Shown here in pieces: positions 39,187 through 51,599 of a DNA stretch of 64,000 bases. The position numbers were made by a program, and so were the translations under genes. Source of the DNA: Helochares maculicollis (lineage: Eukaryota > Arthropoda > Insecta > Coleoptera > Hydrophilidae); NCBI GenBank assembly GCA_033557835.1, contig JAWQRO010000014.1:1-64000 (forward strand), written 5' to 3'. Each line of letters begins with the position of its first letter. Position 1 is the first letter of the stretch. The notes beneath the pieces are model-generated. The model was given only the letters and a program-made list of their open reading frames with translations, searched no databases and was not told where the DNA came from.

Positions 39187-39789
39187 ATGAAGCACTTTTG
39201 CGTTTTATTTGTGGTGTTATACTTTGGCCTAGTGGAGGCTTTCGAAGATTGCGGTAAAACAAATTTATTTTTTGAAATTTATATCATCATTTCCAATAAT
39301 CATGTCTCTTATATGTTAAACTGAATATGAATTTGCTACAGGGTCGGAAATGGGTACCCTTATAAATGTGGATATTCCTGGTTGCAAAGCAGATGAACGA
39401 TGCATTTTGCATAGGAACACCAATGCCACAGTGGGATTAGAATTCACAACCAGTATGTAATTTTCATTGTTATTAAGCATGACTTCTACAAAACTAAAAT
39501 GGGAATACTTCATATTTTTACATTTTCAGAGGAGCAAGTTGATCAGTTAGTGGCTGTTGTTCATGGCATTGTTTTGGGAGTGGAAGTTCCTTTTGCTCTG
39601 CCAAATCCTGATGCTTGTAAAGAGAGTGGTTTGACTTGTCCGATTAGCAATGGGAGCACCAATAAATACAGTACAAGTTTACCTGTTTTGAAGAAGTACC
39701 CGAAAGTCACTGTCGATGTCAAATGGGAGCTTAAAGACAAAGATGGCAAGGACGTGGTCTGCGTTAAAATTCCTGCAAAAATTCAATAA
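39187..39789 (+). CDS. Npc2: NPC2-like ML-domain sterol carrier, secreted/lysosomal
   Basis: Three exons: 39187-39253, 39342-39452 and 39530-39789, with donors GTAAAA and GTATGT and acceptors ACAG and TCAG. Junction codons are G/GG and A/AG. The protein is 145 residues. Residues 1-18 are a signal peptide (MKHFCVLFVVLYFGLVEA). The mature ML domain has exactly six cysteines, at 22, 37, 43, 89, 96 and 137, the NPC2 pattern predicted to pair 22-137, 37-43 and 89-96. Sequons are at NAT (50) and NGS (100). The C-terminal strand VKWELKDKDGKDVVCVKIPA is typical. NPC2 proteins carry sterols or other lipids in the lysosome lumen or extracellular space. Insects have several paralogues, so which Npc2 letter this is remains open. 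AATAAA signals follow at about 39860. Tom5 lies tail-to-tail on the other strand. Confidence 0.95.
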
Positions 39790-40084
39790 TTGTAAATTAA
39801 CTACTCTAGTTGATTATGTGATGTTTTTATCTTAGTTTGTTCTGAAATGTAAATCAAAAATAATAAAGAAAATTTAAATAAATGAATAACATGAACAAAT
39901 AAAAAAGCACGAGTGAGATGTAATAATTTAATTAATCTATTACATTTGTGAGTTTTATACAAAATTTTTAAAAACACTGAGGTATCAGTTCTAATATATA
40001 CAAGTATGCGGTCCGTAGATTGGCTCTTAGCAAACCATTATTGGCTAGTATGTAGTAAAATGGCACCAAAATTGAGAATATTGT

Positions 40085-41323
40085 CTAAAATGGGATGTGT
40101 TTGAGCAACAAAGGAGCTGAAACAAAGAAAAGGTTAGTACAAATTTCAAATTGACCGTTTATGTGGTTGCCTATCTGTAAGGATATATAGTTGTTTATCT
40201 GTGTTTTGTTGTTTTATTAAATCGGTGTATATTAATTTAGCAGCTGTAACTTTCTGTGATAAGTTTAAATGTGAACAAAATTATATACTGGCAGAGTTTC
40301 CGGTAGTGATATTAATTAGCAGCCTACATTACAGGGGTACTTCAAGAAGCAATTCATTAAGCAACTTAAGTAAAATGTCAAATGAAAACCTCAAAATGAA
40401 GTAAAGGAATTACAAATGTACTGAAACGAACAAAGATTTTGAACATTCAAATCACAGCTGCGTTAATAGCACACATTTTATTTAAGCACAGCGATGACAG
40501 TATATTAAGTAAGGAAGCTAGTAATGCTTTGTGTGAAAAGATATCATGTAAAAAAAGCCTACTCTGAAGTCAATTTAATTAAAGAATTTTAGGTAACTGC
40601 TGAAATATTTACAGAGCTTGTGGATTGAGCCATCGACAGTTTTAATTAATATTACATGATTTAAGTAGGATATTTTAAACAATTTTAAATTACAATAAGG
40701 ATTATTAGTTTTTCTGCCATAAACTAATTATAAGATTTTATCTTTTGGATGATGTAATAACAACATTAATAAATGTAATACGTACTTAAATAATCCGAAT
40801 CTCAAATTATAGGGTAGAAATTAAGTAGTTATTGTCTTATACGGCAATATTAAGAGTTCCAAAATTTTTAAAAACAGCACTAGTGCCTATACAGTAGGGA
40901 AAACACGATCTCTATAGCATATCAATATCTAATTTACACGCTGATGTTTAACAATGCTGATTTACTCTTTACTGTTCTGCTCTGCTCTATTGAAATACGT
41001 GTTATCAAGGAAGAGACCTAATGTTTCAAAACAAGTATGATATAAAAGTAGCATTTTATTAAAGGCGAACTACATAGCTAACAAACAGCCAAAAATTTAA
41101 ACAATTTGCAGTAGGACTCTTCGATTGCTATAAACTTTATTTGCGAGTCTCCCAAATAATATTTTATGGCATGAATAGGAATTAAACAATCAGTCATACC
41201 TGCTCTGATACCACCACAAATGAGCCCAAACACTAAGAAGTTGCCTATTACAGACTCTCTGACCTTCCTCTTTTCTTCTTCAACGTCCCTGGATCCAGAG
41301 ATTGTACCTTGAAGACGCCTCAT
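40085..41323 (-). CDS. Tom5: Tom5, small subunit of the mitochondrial outer-membrane TOM complex
   Basis: Exon 1 runs 41323-41200 (ATG at 41323, donor GTATGA). Exon 2 is only 32 nt, 40116-40085, after a strong acceptor (TTTTCTTTGTTTCAG), with stop TAG at 40087-40085. The junction codon is G/CT. The product is 51 residues, the length of animal Tom5. An N-terminal polar part is followed by DVEEEKRKVRESVIGNFL, then a hydrophobic helix and R-x-x-P-x-x-L-K (IRAAPLLLKHIPF). This parallels the family pattern of DPEE.KRK.RE.VI..NFL, a membrane helix and a C-terminal R..P..LKK. Tom5 is a tail-anchored stabilising subunit of the mitochondrial import pore. Failing to splice would give a longer tail without the conserved end. 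The family call rests on pattern matching of a short protein. Confidence 0.8.
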
Positions 41324-42039
41324 GATTCAAATGTAACTAAAATTGATAGGATATGATCTTTGGGAAACAATTTGGAGACCTAGTGGCTTGTTTTGAGGTT
41401 ATGTCACTCTTAACCCCTCTCTTGGCCAATTGAAAAGAAACGCGCAGATGCCATTACGAAATCAAATATTATGTGGAAGAAATCTGCGCGCTTGGTTAGC
41501 GTCTCGACTAATCCCATGTTATAACCGTTATTAATTAAAATAAAAATTAAAATACAGCTATTATTACTACTAATATTATTTTTAATAAATAAAAATAATA
41601 GCTCCTGTTTATGGATGTCAAATTTTTATCTTTCAGTGAATTTTCGTAATATTATAGCATTTTTCAGATTCTCGCGTAAATTTTAATCGTAAAAGAAATC
41701 TTGACAAACACTATTTTTATTTCTTTTTTTCTGGAGGCAGAAATTCGTTTTTATATATGGATGGTATTTCGGAACGTGCGTAAGTGTATAATTCGTGTAA
41801 AATAATTAAAATTGCAAAAAGGAAAGTTCAAAGCTCATCAGGCCGCGGCGGGTAACGCATGCGCCCCCCCTGTTTTCATATTTACTACCGCGTATCGTTT
41901 GCCCCCCCCCGACAGCGAGACAACCTAATTCGCGATAACAAGCAGTGGACTATTGAAGAGGCCCAAGTCGGAAAGAGTGCGGTGCGGTGCGGAATATCCA
42001 TTTCACGTTTTCACCGCTGTCTTCGACCAAATCCACAAA
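41324..42039. promoter_or_regulatory. Shared divergent upstream region of Tom5 (minus) and Pgrmc (plus)
   Basis: About 716 bp separate the two start codons. On the Tom5 side a CCAAT box reads on the minus strand at about 41431-41427 (ATTGG complement in GGCCAATTG). The Pgrmc side (41840-42039) is GC-rich with two C runs (about 41867-41872 and 41902-41910). The middle part is AT-rich. No TATA box is in a convincing position for either gene. Confidence 0.45.
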
Positions 42040-45000
42040 ATGGCTGAAGATGTTCCGAAGTCGGGTGGATTCCTGTCCGATGTTGTCCAGGAAATCATAA
42101 CCAGCCCGCTGAATCTCTCTCTTGTAGTCCTCATCGTATTCTTAGTGTACAAAATAATTAAAAACCGCGAGCCAGTGCCTGTTCGTGCTAAACTTGAACC
42201 ACAGTTACCAAAACTCAAAAAGAGAGACTTTACTGTTGAAGAACTCAGGAAATATGATGGGAAACAAGAAGATGGAAGAGTCCTCGTGGCTGTCAATGGA
42301 AACGTTTATGATGTTACCAAAGGAAAACGGTTTTACGGCCCCGGTAAGTAGTCCACACTTGCAAACGTACTAACAAGTTCAAAAGTCACCATGACTTGAG
42401 ATTTATGCAACATCACCTTGTTCATGTTTATTATCTAGTTCATTCGATATATCTCCATATTTTGTTAAAATCATCTATCATTCATCAATTTTTCTCTACC
42501 CTGTCCAGGTGGTCCGTACGCAGCTTTTGGAGGAAGAGATGCATCCAGGGGCTTAGCGACATTTTCAGTAGCCGCTCCTGGGGATGGCTATGATGACTTA
42601 AGCGACCTGAACACCATGGAAATGGACTCCGTACGAGAGTGGGAAGCCCAGTTTAAAGGTAAAATTGGAACTTCGAAATAATCTAGATTATCTCACACCC
42701 CAACTCTGCAACAATAGCGTTGAAATCCTTTTATTCACCTACAAGTGACAATCCATTTATTCACATTTTTGGCAATTATTTCTATTTCTAACAAGAATTT
42801 TAATTTTCAATGTTCTCTATTCATCTACATAGAAGTTCAAGGTGAAGGTCATTGAAACAGTTCGCCTTTTATTTTTAGATATTACAAATAAGTTTTTTAT
42901 ATCTAACAAAATTATCTGCAAGTGCACTGTAAATCGAATATTTCACTTTCTATCCATCAGCATTCCATTAAGTCGGTCATGTTTGTTTTGTAGCTGCTTA
43001 ATATTCTAATTTAAAAAACAAAGTTGACTTGTAAGGAATAAACTTAAAATCAAAGTGACAATTTCAAATGTGAAGAATACATTTCATGTGTGAGGAATCA
43101 ACTCTACACTCTATTTATGCATGAGGATAAAGCTTAAGTATGCGCAATGAAAATTAAAGACAAGAGAAATAAACAGTCGGAAACCCGCTGGTGCCACTTA
43201 TAATTTTTACAGCATTTATTTACATAAATACATTTTTTATTCAATCTTTTGTAAAGGCAAATTTAGAAACTAGAAGTAACTTATTAATTGAGCTATCATG
43301 GTTGTACATTTCCATCATATAACGTTTCAATGCGTATTTACGAGTCAATTAAATTTATTGACGGAAAAATCACCTGACTTATTTAAACAATAAGATTAAT
43401 AAAACTATGTTAATGTAACTCCATATTATTCTCAAGTGGCAATCGTAGGCAACCAAGCAAACTTTAATCCTATAGTCCTCTTATTGCAGCGACCTTTGAT
43501 TGTTATTTACAACTGTTTGAGACAATTGGTGGTAATATAATGATTTAATAAAATTTTATATCACTTCCACACACACTGCATTTATTTAGTTGTCGGCTTT
43601 GGCCTCGCCAAGCGTAACATACATTCTTTTTTGTAATTTGTTTTTAGTGGTAACATTTTGTTGTATACCGTTTGGTCTTTTCTAGTTTAAGAAACATAAC
43701 TAAATATCTGGAAGAAATACGTCCAAATAATGATCAACGTCTTGTTAATTTTATAGTTGGGATCTTTTGCAAGCCATTCTGTTAACTAATAAATGATTTA
43801 TTAGTAGTGAGGAGCTTTTCTGCTTCTAAAAATTAAGTTTCTTTATATATTTGATCGAAAATTTCTAGCCAATGGCATTTGCAGGGCTCAATTTGTAGAT
43901 TATTCATTATCATTAAAATTAAATTGCCTTCAGCGAATGCTCGTGTAAATATATAAAAATTAGTTCTTTTCAATTTATTGCGCTGAAATGCATAATTTCA
44001 TCTAAAATGACCTCTTCTCCTTAAAAATTTTAATTTAAATCAAGAAGCTATGTTTGTGAAATATCCCACATTTTCATTGTTCATTGAGAATTAAGATTTT
44101 CTATTGATAAAAATTTTATTTTTGAAAAGAAATGTATATATTGCTAAGTCATCACATATTGCCTTTCCCCTTGTCTCAAGATGAGTACCTTTAAGAATCT
44201 CTTTGATGGTTTGTTTTTAACAATTTATTTATTACTTTAAATATTTATTCAAATGTTCTGCTTTTCATTATCTTACATGGTTCTTAAAATTACATTAGTG
44301 CACATGTGTAATTTTTTTTTTAATAACCTGTCAGCTCTTACAATAATATATAATATAAGCTATGTACTTTTTGCCCTTTGGTTATCTTGAAAGTACGTCA
44401 TTCATATATATTGGCAAGAACTCCAGTAGTTTGACTACTTTCTCAAACAAAAATAAATTATGGATTTGTTATCAGATAAGTTTATTATTACTATACTATA
44501 CATATTTATCAAAATTGAGCTTATTAACTATTTGGTTAAATATTTTGATTTTCTTCCTATGTTCACATTTCAAAGTTCAATTTATTTGCATTTGCATGTG
44601 TATTGCTTGATTCGCTGCCTGTGCTGTAAATAACTAATAATTGGTATTGTTTGGTGATTTCCCCCACTTAGTAATTTTCAAAATAAAATATTTAATTTTG
44701 GATATACAGTAAATCTAATTTTCAAAGACATAAGTATAAGTACATAGCTTATAAACAAAGTAAGCAAATGCTGATTTTATGGGCAATCTTATCTTGCATT
44801 ATTTATCTGTTTGAGTTGGTTATTTACTATTTAACTTTTCCTGCTGTAGGTAGACTGCATTTTTATAGAAATTTTATGTGCAGTACATTTTTCTACACAA
44901 ATCACATTTTGTAGGTGCTTTTAATCAACTTTTAACTGATTAGATTATTTTTCAACAGACATTATAGAAGATAAGATGTGACAGGAGTGCTTTATGTTGT

Positions 45001-45584
45001 CTGTAGTATAAGTTTTTAACAGAGCCAGTTGCTTAACCACTTGCAGTAGAAATCAGCTTTCCTGGACTTTTGACCTCTTCAGCCAATCAAGCTAAATATC
45101 TATAAAAACATGTAATACCAAGATTAATTTCGGTTAATTTACCTCAAAATTATTTTAATAACTGCTAAGAAAATAAAAGCTAGATAGGCTGACTCGATGA
45201 TTCAATTTTTAATTAGCAAATTAAATACAAAGACCTTGAAACAGTGCCAACAAAAAAGTAGTCTCACCAGAGTTTTTATTGCTTTGACTTACTTTGTTTG
45301 TCACATTAAATTTAAATGTTGTTTTGTAGTTTTTTCAGTTTTTGTTGTCATTTCTTATACATTAATTTGAATTGAAATTTGTTATAACATACATTTTCCA
45401 TTACTTTTATTGGTAATCACACAGTGTTCGTCTTTTAATCTATTAATATTATCTTTTAGAAAAATATGATTTAGTCGGAAGGCTACTGAAGCCTGACGAG
45501 CAACCCAACAGCTACTCGGACGAAGAAGATGAGTCGAGTAGTGCGACAGCAGGAGACGCCAGCGTCAAATCTAAAGATGATTAA
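42040..45584 (+). CDS. Pgrmc: Membrane-associated progesterone receptor component (PGRMC), cytochrome b5-like haem protein
   Basis: Three coding exons: 42040-42343, 42509-42658 and 45460-45584, with GTAAGT and GTAAAA donors and CAG and TAG acceptors. Both introns are phase 1. The protein is 192 residues. A transmembrane helix spans about 24-40 ([17 protein letters not shown]). The cytochrome b5-like domain is at about 62-160 with [24 protein letters not shown] and [19 protein letters not shown]. Tyr105 in GPYAAF matches the axial haem-binding Tyr of human PGRMC1. The C-terminal tail is acidic and Ser-rich (SDEEDESSS), likely a CK2 substrate. PGRMC proteins bind haem in the ER or outer membranes, partner cytochrome P450s and affect sterol metabolism. 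Insects usually have one gene covering PGRMC1 and PGRMC2. A poly(A) signal AATAAA is at 45664-45669. Confidence 0.96.
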
Positions 45585-48500
45585 TCATGTGTACATCAAA
45601 TATTCTAAGTCTGATATGCAAAGAGTACTTTTTAAATTATTGAAGATAAAGAAAAATTATAAAAATAAAAGTAAGCAGAAAAAAACTGTTATTTCTTCTT
45701 AATTTTAAAGTAAGAAAAATCTACTTAAATACAAGAGTACATATATATGTAAGAAAGTTATTATTTTTATAAATGTATTATTGATAGTTTTATATATTTA
45801 CTCGCTAAAAATGTGTCTGCTGCTACATTTATTATTAATCTTTGTATATTTTTTTGGTCAATGAAATCGTTATTTTTTTAAATAGGTAAATGATAATGAG
45901 AGGGTATTTTAGAAAACTTCCAATAAATATGTTAGGTATGCTTGAGCCGTCTTCCAAGTAGCTACATATCCAACATAGAGAAGAAATCAATAACAATCGA
46001 AGCAGCAACGAATTTATCTATCGTTTATAAAAACAGCTTCAAAACGCACAAAGTTAGAACAACTCGATTCTAAAGTACCCTTCTTTCAAACATCAAAGTC
46101 GAAAAATTAACTGCACTTTAACTTAAACATTTGGAGTATTAGAAAGTAAAGAAATTCAATACCTGAAAAATTGTATTATTGGATTGTTACTTAAAAGAAA
46201 TGGATTTTCATAATAAAAAAAAGGTTTGTGAAGAAAAGGCTTGTGCAGTGGCCTTATCATTTTAGCATTTACTTTCCGTGTAATTCGACCTTTCTCATTT
46301 GTGATCTACACTGAAAAATTGCAACAAATTTACCAAGATGGCTGTTAGTCTGTATTTATGTCGTAAAAGAATACTGTTCAAATTTTATTCAACAAATTAT
46401 CTGCATTGGCGTGAAACACACCTTTTTCAGCTCATTTAGGAGCGACAAGCAACATTCATAGTGTGTGTGTGTGTTAACCGCAGGTCTCTTATCCTTAAAT
46501 GCAATGTTCTCAAAGCACTAACGATTTCTGTAAATATTGTGGCAAAATGTCTTTTATTTCATATAATTTAATGATAACAATGGCATATGGGGTTATATAA
46601 TTTTATAATATTTGTACCTTAAGGCAAGGGCTTGACTTATTGTTTTTTTTTGTGTTAATTTTATTTTTAAAATTCATATATCACTTTTATGTAAATTTAG
46701 TTTCTTGTTTTGTTTTCCTTTCTTACTTCTGTAGGTGATAATTAAATCGTTGCTTAGTTTTTAAGTGCTCGTTTAAACCTGAATTAAGTCACCATATGCA
46801 CTGTGTTAAGTATGTATTCTAATGTATCTATAATTCCGAAACTACAAAAAATCTTTTTTATAAATCTGTTTAATATTGTTCATAACATGTTTTTTGTTAG
46901 CTCTATATTTAAAATTTAAGTAAAGCTTTTTGCAAAAAATTAAATATTTTTTATTTCACCTATCATCAACACAAGAAACATTTAGATTTAGCAAAATAAA
47001 TTGTTGCCTCAATTAAATAAATCATGTGTTATATGATCCACTACTCTAATATTTTTAATTGTTGGAAAACAAAATGTTTGTATTAATCTGTAAGATAAAA
47101 ATAATAAAGCACTATTTTTAATAAGGAAAAATTTTCTATAAATTGTCGAAGTTGAAGCGAGTTGCTTGCAGTAACGAAAATTATGGTAACATTAATTTAA
47201 AAAATATGACAGCCGAAGGTCTCTTGATTATAAAATATTAACTATAAACTAAATTTGACAAATGTCTACAATTTCTGAGGTGTCGTGATTTTGGACATTA
47301 CTTACTGTGTCAATTTACTAACAGAAAAACAAACGCTGACAACTGCTCATTTAACTTATTCATGTACGATTATGTGTCACATTTGTAATATTGTAATATT
47401 GTTGTTGCTGAAGCTTTGTTCACACAAGATTAAAAACATTAAGCCTAACGCTTTGAATAACTAATTCTATCAACTGTGAAACTAAGCTCTTAGTTGTTAT
47501 GTTTATTTGAAATACTGTTAGTAAAATTATTTATTAAAAATGAAGCCCACAATTTAGGTTAAATTTGTTTCCAAAAGAACCCTTTAATATAAAAATATAT
47601 TGATAGCAAAATTTCTTGTATAACAATTTTTTAAACTGCTTGTTCATGGTGTTTACTAAATGCACTAAGCAACTTTCTAGCTAAAACACCAAGTTTTCAA
47701 AATTCCTTGTTTATTTAAAGATATGAAGTTGCAAATATTTGACAAGCTTAAATGATGAAATATATAATGTATAATTTCATATAAAACTTCAAATTTATGA
47801 TTTAAGTTTAAAAATGTTGATGCTAAAGATTTATTAATTATTAGCAGAAGTATATGCAAAAAATTTGATACATATGGCTTATATTACATACAGTTAATCC
47901 CGTCTTATACAAACTGAAGTATAACTTGCTAATCCTTTTTGACAAGAATGTTAAAAATTATTATTTTACCTTAGAAAATCAACATATTGTAACACCTTTT
48001 TCTTTTACTCATGAACATAAATAGTTAGGATTTTTATTAAGTATATAATGAAAATACTATTAAAATTGATGGAATTCTATGATTGAACTATAATTTTTCA
48101 ATAATTTTCATTGCTCAGGAATAATTTTTGACTGTCATCAAGGTCTAATAAAGAAATGCTTGTTTATTTGATATTCTTTTCAATAATGCCACTTATAAAC
48201 ATTACTAGACTTTTACTTTAATTCTGTTGGCAGTAATAGTGTTGGCAATTAATAGATCCAAAGATCAATTTATCCACTCCATATATTTTGATAAAAAGAA
48301 ATTGTTCCTTTTCTATTGAAAAATAACATAGAAAATAATACATATCCAATTATATACTGTAGTTAAAGGATGGTAATACACTGGAATGTAGGTTAGAAAC
48401 AAGAAAGATAGAAAACTTTGACTTTAAATAAATGTGGGCCCAACCTAAGAGCCGTACAAGATGAAGCAGAAATCAAAAATGTATTAAAAGAAATTAAGAA

Positions 48501-50009
48501 GGGCATAGAAGAGCACTAATGTAGCAAAAACAAGACTGCATAGAGAATGTTTCAGGAAATGCTAATTTGAAGTAAGAATATCTAAGTGCAGGTTTAGAAA
48601 TATCAAATCGATAAACCTAAAAGTGGTTGGACATGCTATTATAAAGTCAAACGTCAAAAATCTACAAGGCGAAACAATTTCTAACAAACTATTTATATAT
48701 AGTAATAGCATTTTAAACATCAGGTTGTGTAAACTCTTTAACTTAATCAACTATTGCTTGAGGCATACAATTTGTATCTATCATATATAAAAAATATATC
48801 TTCAGTTGTATTAAACCGCTTAGAAAAATCTTTAAGTGTATTGCAATACTCTATTGTAACAACAATTACAAAGTTGTCTAAAATTATTAACAAATAATAA
48901 CAATCTAATAAACCACCATTGTATACTAAAATTTAATGACATGTTTTTTGACATTCTTCCTTAATCCCAATTTAGTTGTGGCATGTTCAGAAAATGTTAG
49001 AAGCAAAAGCTTTAGAGCCCTTTCAGACCAATTGTAGACACTTAATTATATTGCCATTTAAATAACCGAATTAATCACTGACATCAGATATTTATTAATT
49101 CTTGAGATTGCCTTCAAACATATTTGGTACAATTTTTGCTTTTTGAAATTTGACTGTTTCTTAGATATTTGTAAATTAAATCAATATGATAGTGACAACA
49201 GGAGTTGGATCCATAACGACAAATTAATTACGGTCAGACTCGTGGTCCATTTAATCGGCTGGATGATCAAGCAAGAAATCAAAGCTTTTAGAGGCAATTG
49301 TTGCCGTCTGCCATATGTACATATCTAATAATCAAAAATAGTAAAATCTACATTCTTTCATTTACTACCACATGTAAATATTTTTATCTCAATGTCTTGA
49401 TTCTAAACCCAAAAGATAAAAAAAGTTAAAGCTGGCAAATGAAGATAGCAATCAAAAAGGTTCTTTTTTTTATTTAAACCAATTCTGTTCAAGTGGTCCT
49501 TATTAATTTTGATAAAAAACCAAGAGCATTTCTTAACCCATCACAATTTGATATTGGGAGTATTTTTAATTCATATTCAGCCAGGTAAGTTAATTTTTAT
49601 GTCAATACACAGATTGTGACAAAAATCTTAAGAAATGTACTATTTGGCTACATAAAAATACATTTTTTGCTCAAATAATGGATAATAGTTATAAAAATTA
49701 TTTCATTTCGCCACAACTACCATCACTTGTTGAACAACATATTGTATCAAGCAAGTACTACTTTTCCTTAAAGCACAAGCTGGTACACTGACTGAAGAAA
49801 AAATTGCACTATGTTTACAGTCCATAATATTTAATTTGCAATAATACAACGAATTTGTATACAAAATATAATTTTTACGCTACACTTTCTATGTCCTAAA
49901 TCACATATAAATAAATAGTAACCTATTAAAGCAGTTTTTATATTCATACTATTCAATATTCTAACAGTTATTTACAGAACAGTAAATAAATCAATACAAA
50001 GTCTTACAT
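45585..50009. other. Pgrmc 3' UTR, then gene-poor AT-rich DNA
   Basis: Beyond the Pgrmc poly(A) signal the sequence is very AT-rich, with no recognisable gene. There is a short GT run at about 46460-46475. A stretch at 48455-48520 reads EAEIKNVLKEIKKGIEE on the plus strand and faintly resembles the start of a LINE reverse-transcriptase domain, but it is too short to call. The right end should contain the 3' UTR of the F-box gene. Confidence 0.35.
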
Positions 50010-50951
50010 CTATTCTAAAATAAACTTATCATTTTCTTTAGGTTCTATAGAATCAAACAGAATTTTAACGATGCCTCCAGTCATTATAGTTCCGTAATGC
50101 CCAATATACGTTTTATTGTAATCATAACTTGAATGATAAAATTCCAATTTTCTCGCATTTTCCGGATAATCCTTAATGAGAATTTCCTTTTTTACCCACT
50201 TCCTTTCATTATTCTTTCCAAACATATGACTAATTTTATGCTCCTCGGGTTTATGCCAAACGGTGGTCAAAATGTAAGCTTTCAATTCATAAGCTGCTGT
50301 ATATCCAACACAACTAGAGACCCACTCGCTTACGTAAATGTGTGGTTTGTAGTAATCTAAAATTATATCAGAAAACAATCCTCTAGCTAAGTGCACTTTC
50401 TGTGTTTTAAAGCAATTTGGAACATTTCTATTGGTATATGTTGTGAAGGAGTGATGTTCACCAGTCGGCGATGCATCATAACTCATTGGCATTCTCTCAA
50501 TTAAATATCCAGGATATGAATGGTTTAAGTCCCAATGCTTGAACCCTTCTGTGCCACTTCCATTTTTTAACAAATTTACATCAAAGAAATCTTGCCGAAA
50601 CAAGCAATAATAAACAAACCAAGGTAATTTCTTTGGTTTCTTGTGGTAAATCCTCTTGTACCTCATCATCCAAACACGGTGAGACCGTACAATATGATGC
50701 CAGGTCTTGCAAACTTCTGACATCTTAAGAAGAGTCTTAGCATCAAGGAAACTAAGGATGTACGATAAAATTTCTTCGGGTATTTGATGGTTTCCCAAGA
50801 TGAACCCATTGAGAATGTCATCATCTTCATCGAATTGGACTTGTTTAAAATCGTAGATGGAATCAATAAGACATTTTGAGATGTCCAATTTTAGTATTTT
50901 ATGTTTTGGATGGAATTTACGAGTGTTCAGCTTGGGTAATAGCTTATTCAT
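50010..50951 (-). CDS. F-box protein with FBA domain (FBXO2/6-like), intronless
   Basis: A single open frame of 313 residues on the minus strand. Residues 57-98 form an F-box (IPEEILSYILSFLDAKTLLK, then CKTWHHIV and VWMMRY), which recruits Skp1 of an SCF ubiquitin ligase. Residues about 120-305 match the F-box-associated (FBA) domain: NLLKNGSGTEGFKHWDL near its start, CFKTQKVHLARG in the middle, WVSSCVGYTAAYELKAYI, then GHYGTIMTGGIVKILF near the end. Human FBA proteins (FBXO2, 6, 17, 27, 44) bind glycoproteins for ER-associated degradation. Whether this one binds glycans is inference. The first 45 residues are a basic then acidic leader unlike vertebrate members. The start codon is the first in-frame ATG. 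The lack of introns could reflect retrocopy origin, but the frame is intact. Confidence 0.9.
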   Translation of the reverse strand: MNKLLPKLNTRKFHPKHKILKLDISKCLIDSIYDFKQVQFDEDDDILNGFILGNHQIPEEILSYILSFLDAKTLLKMSEVCKTWHHIVRSHRVWMMRYKRIYHKKPKKLPWFVYYCLFRQDFFDVNLLKNGSGTEGFKHWDLNHSYPGYLIERMPMSYDASPTGEHHSFTTYTNRNVPNCFKTQKVHLARGLFSDIILDYYKPHIYVSEWVSSCVGYTAAYELKAYILTTVWHKPEEHKISHMFGKNNERKWVKKEILIKDYPENARKLEFYHSSYDYNKTYIGHYGTIMTGGIVKILFDSIEPKENDKFILE

Positions 50952-51599
50952 TGTGATTTTTTTGGGACCTTATAGCTTTACGCTCACAGTAAACTGCAAA
51001 AAAAAGTTCAATATTATTGCTTGAAAAAGTGTTGACATTACTATTATTTTTTAATTGTTTTAATTTTGAATTACTACATCTTATCTTATTTTTTGGAAAT
51101 TTTGATACAAACACATAGGTGTTAAGGAAAGATCTATGAGGTGGTAAATTAAGCACTTGGCAACATTCACTGTCAATTCAAAATACTTAATTTGAGATTT
51201 CACTGCCAAAATTGGTAAAAGCTACAACAAAAATCCTCTCTAGGTAACAACTGTGTAGATCAATGAAAAGAACAAAGCGAAAGCTTTGTGCAGTTTACTA
51301 AGAATGACAGCATGAGTGAATCGAACACACAATAGATGCAATAGACATAAAAAGAGAATACAGTCAAAAACATTAACATACTACTTAGATCCAGTATTAA
51401 TTGCCACTAGAGAATCATCAGAGCTAAAATCCCTATATATGGACTGGAAAGACGAAAACTCGTAAGAAATCCAATAGCATCACTGGATGAGAAAAATCTG
51501 GGAAATAACATAGAAAGATTCCAGAAAAAGTTGCACCCATTCACACTGAGCAGTTCCTAAAGATCATGCAACAAACAGCAGTAGAGATAGAAGGGATGT
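50952..51599. other. F-box gene upstream region and AT-rich DNA
   Basis: No separate gene. The 51250-51600 part is A-rich on the plus strand and probably belongs to the decayed LINE that becomes readable further right. Confidence 0.35.

Noticed and set aside
41124..41199. Alternative use of a nearer acceptor (TTTATAG) for the second exon of Tom5
   Set aside because: It would give a tail without the conserved R..P..LK ending; the 32-nt exon at 40116 has a far better acceptor and restores the family pattern and length.
48455..48520. Possible LINE reverse-transcriptase scrap (EAEIKNVLKEIKKGIEE)
   Set aside because: Too short and of low-complexity composition; no neighbouring motif to confirm it.
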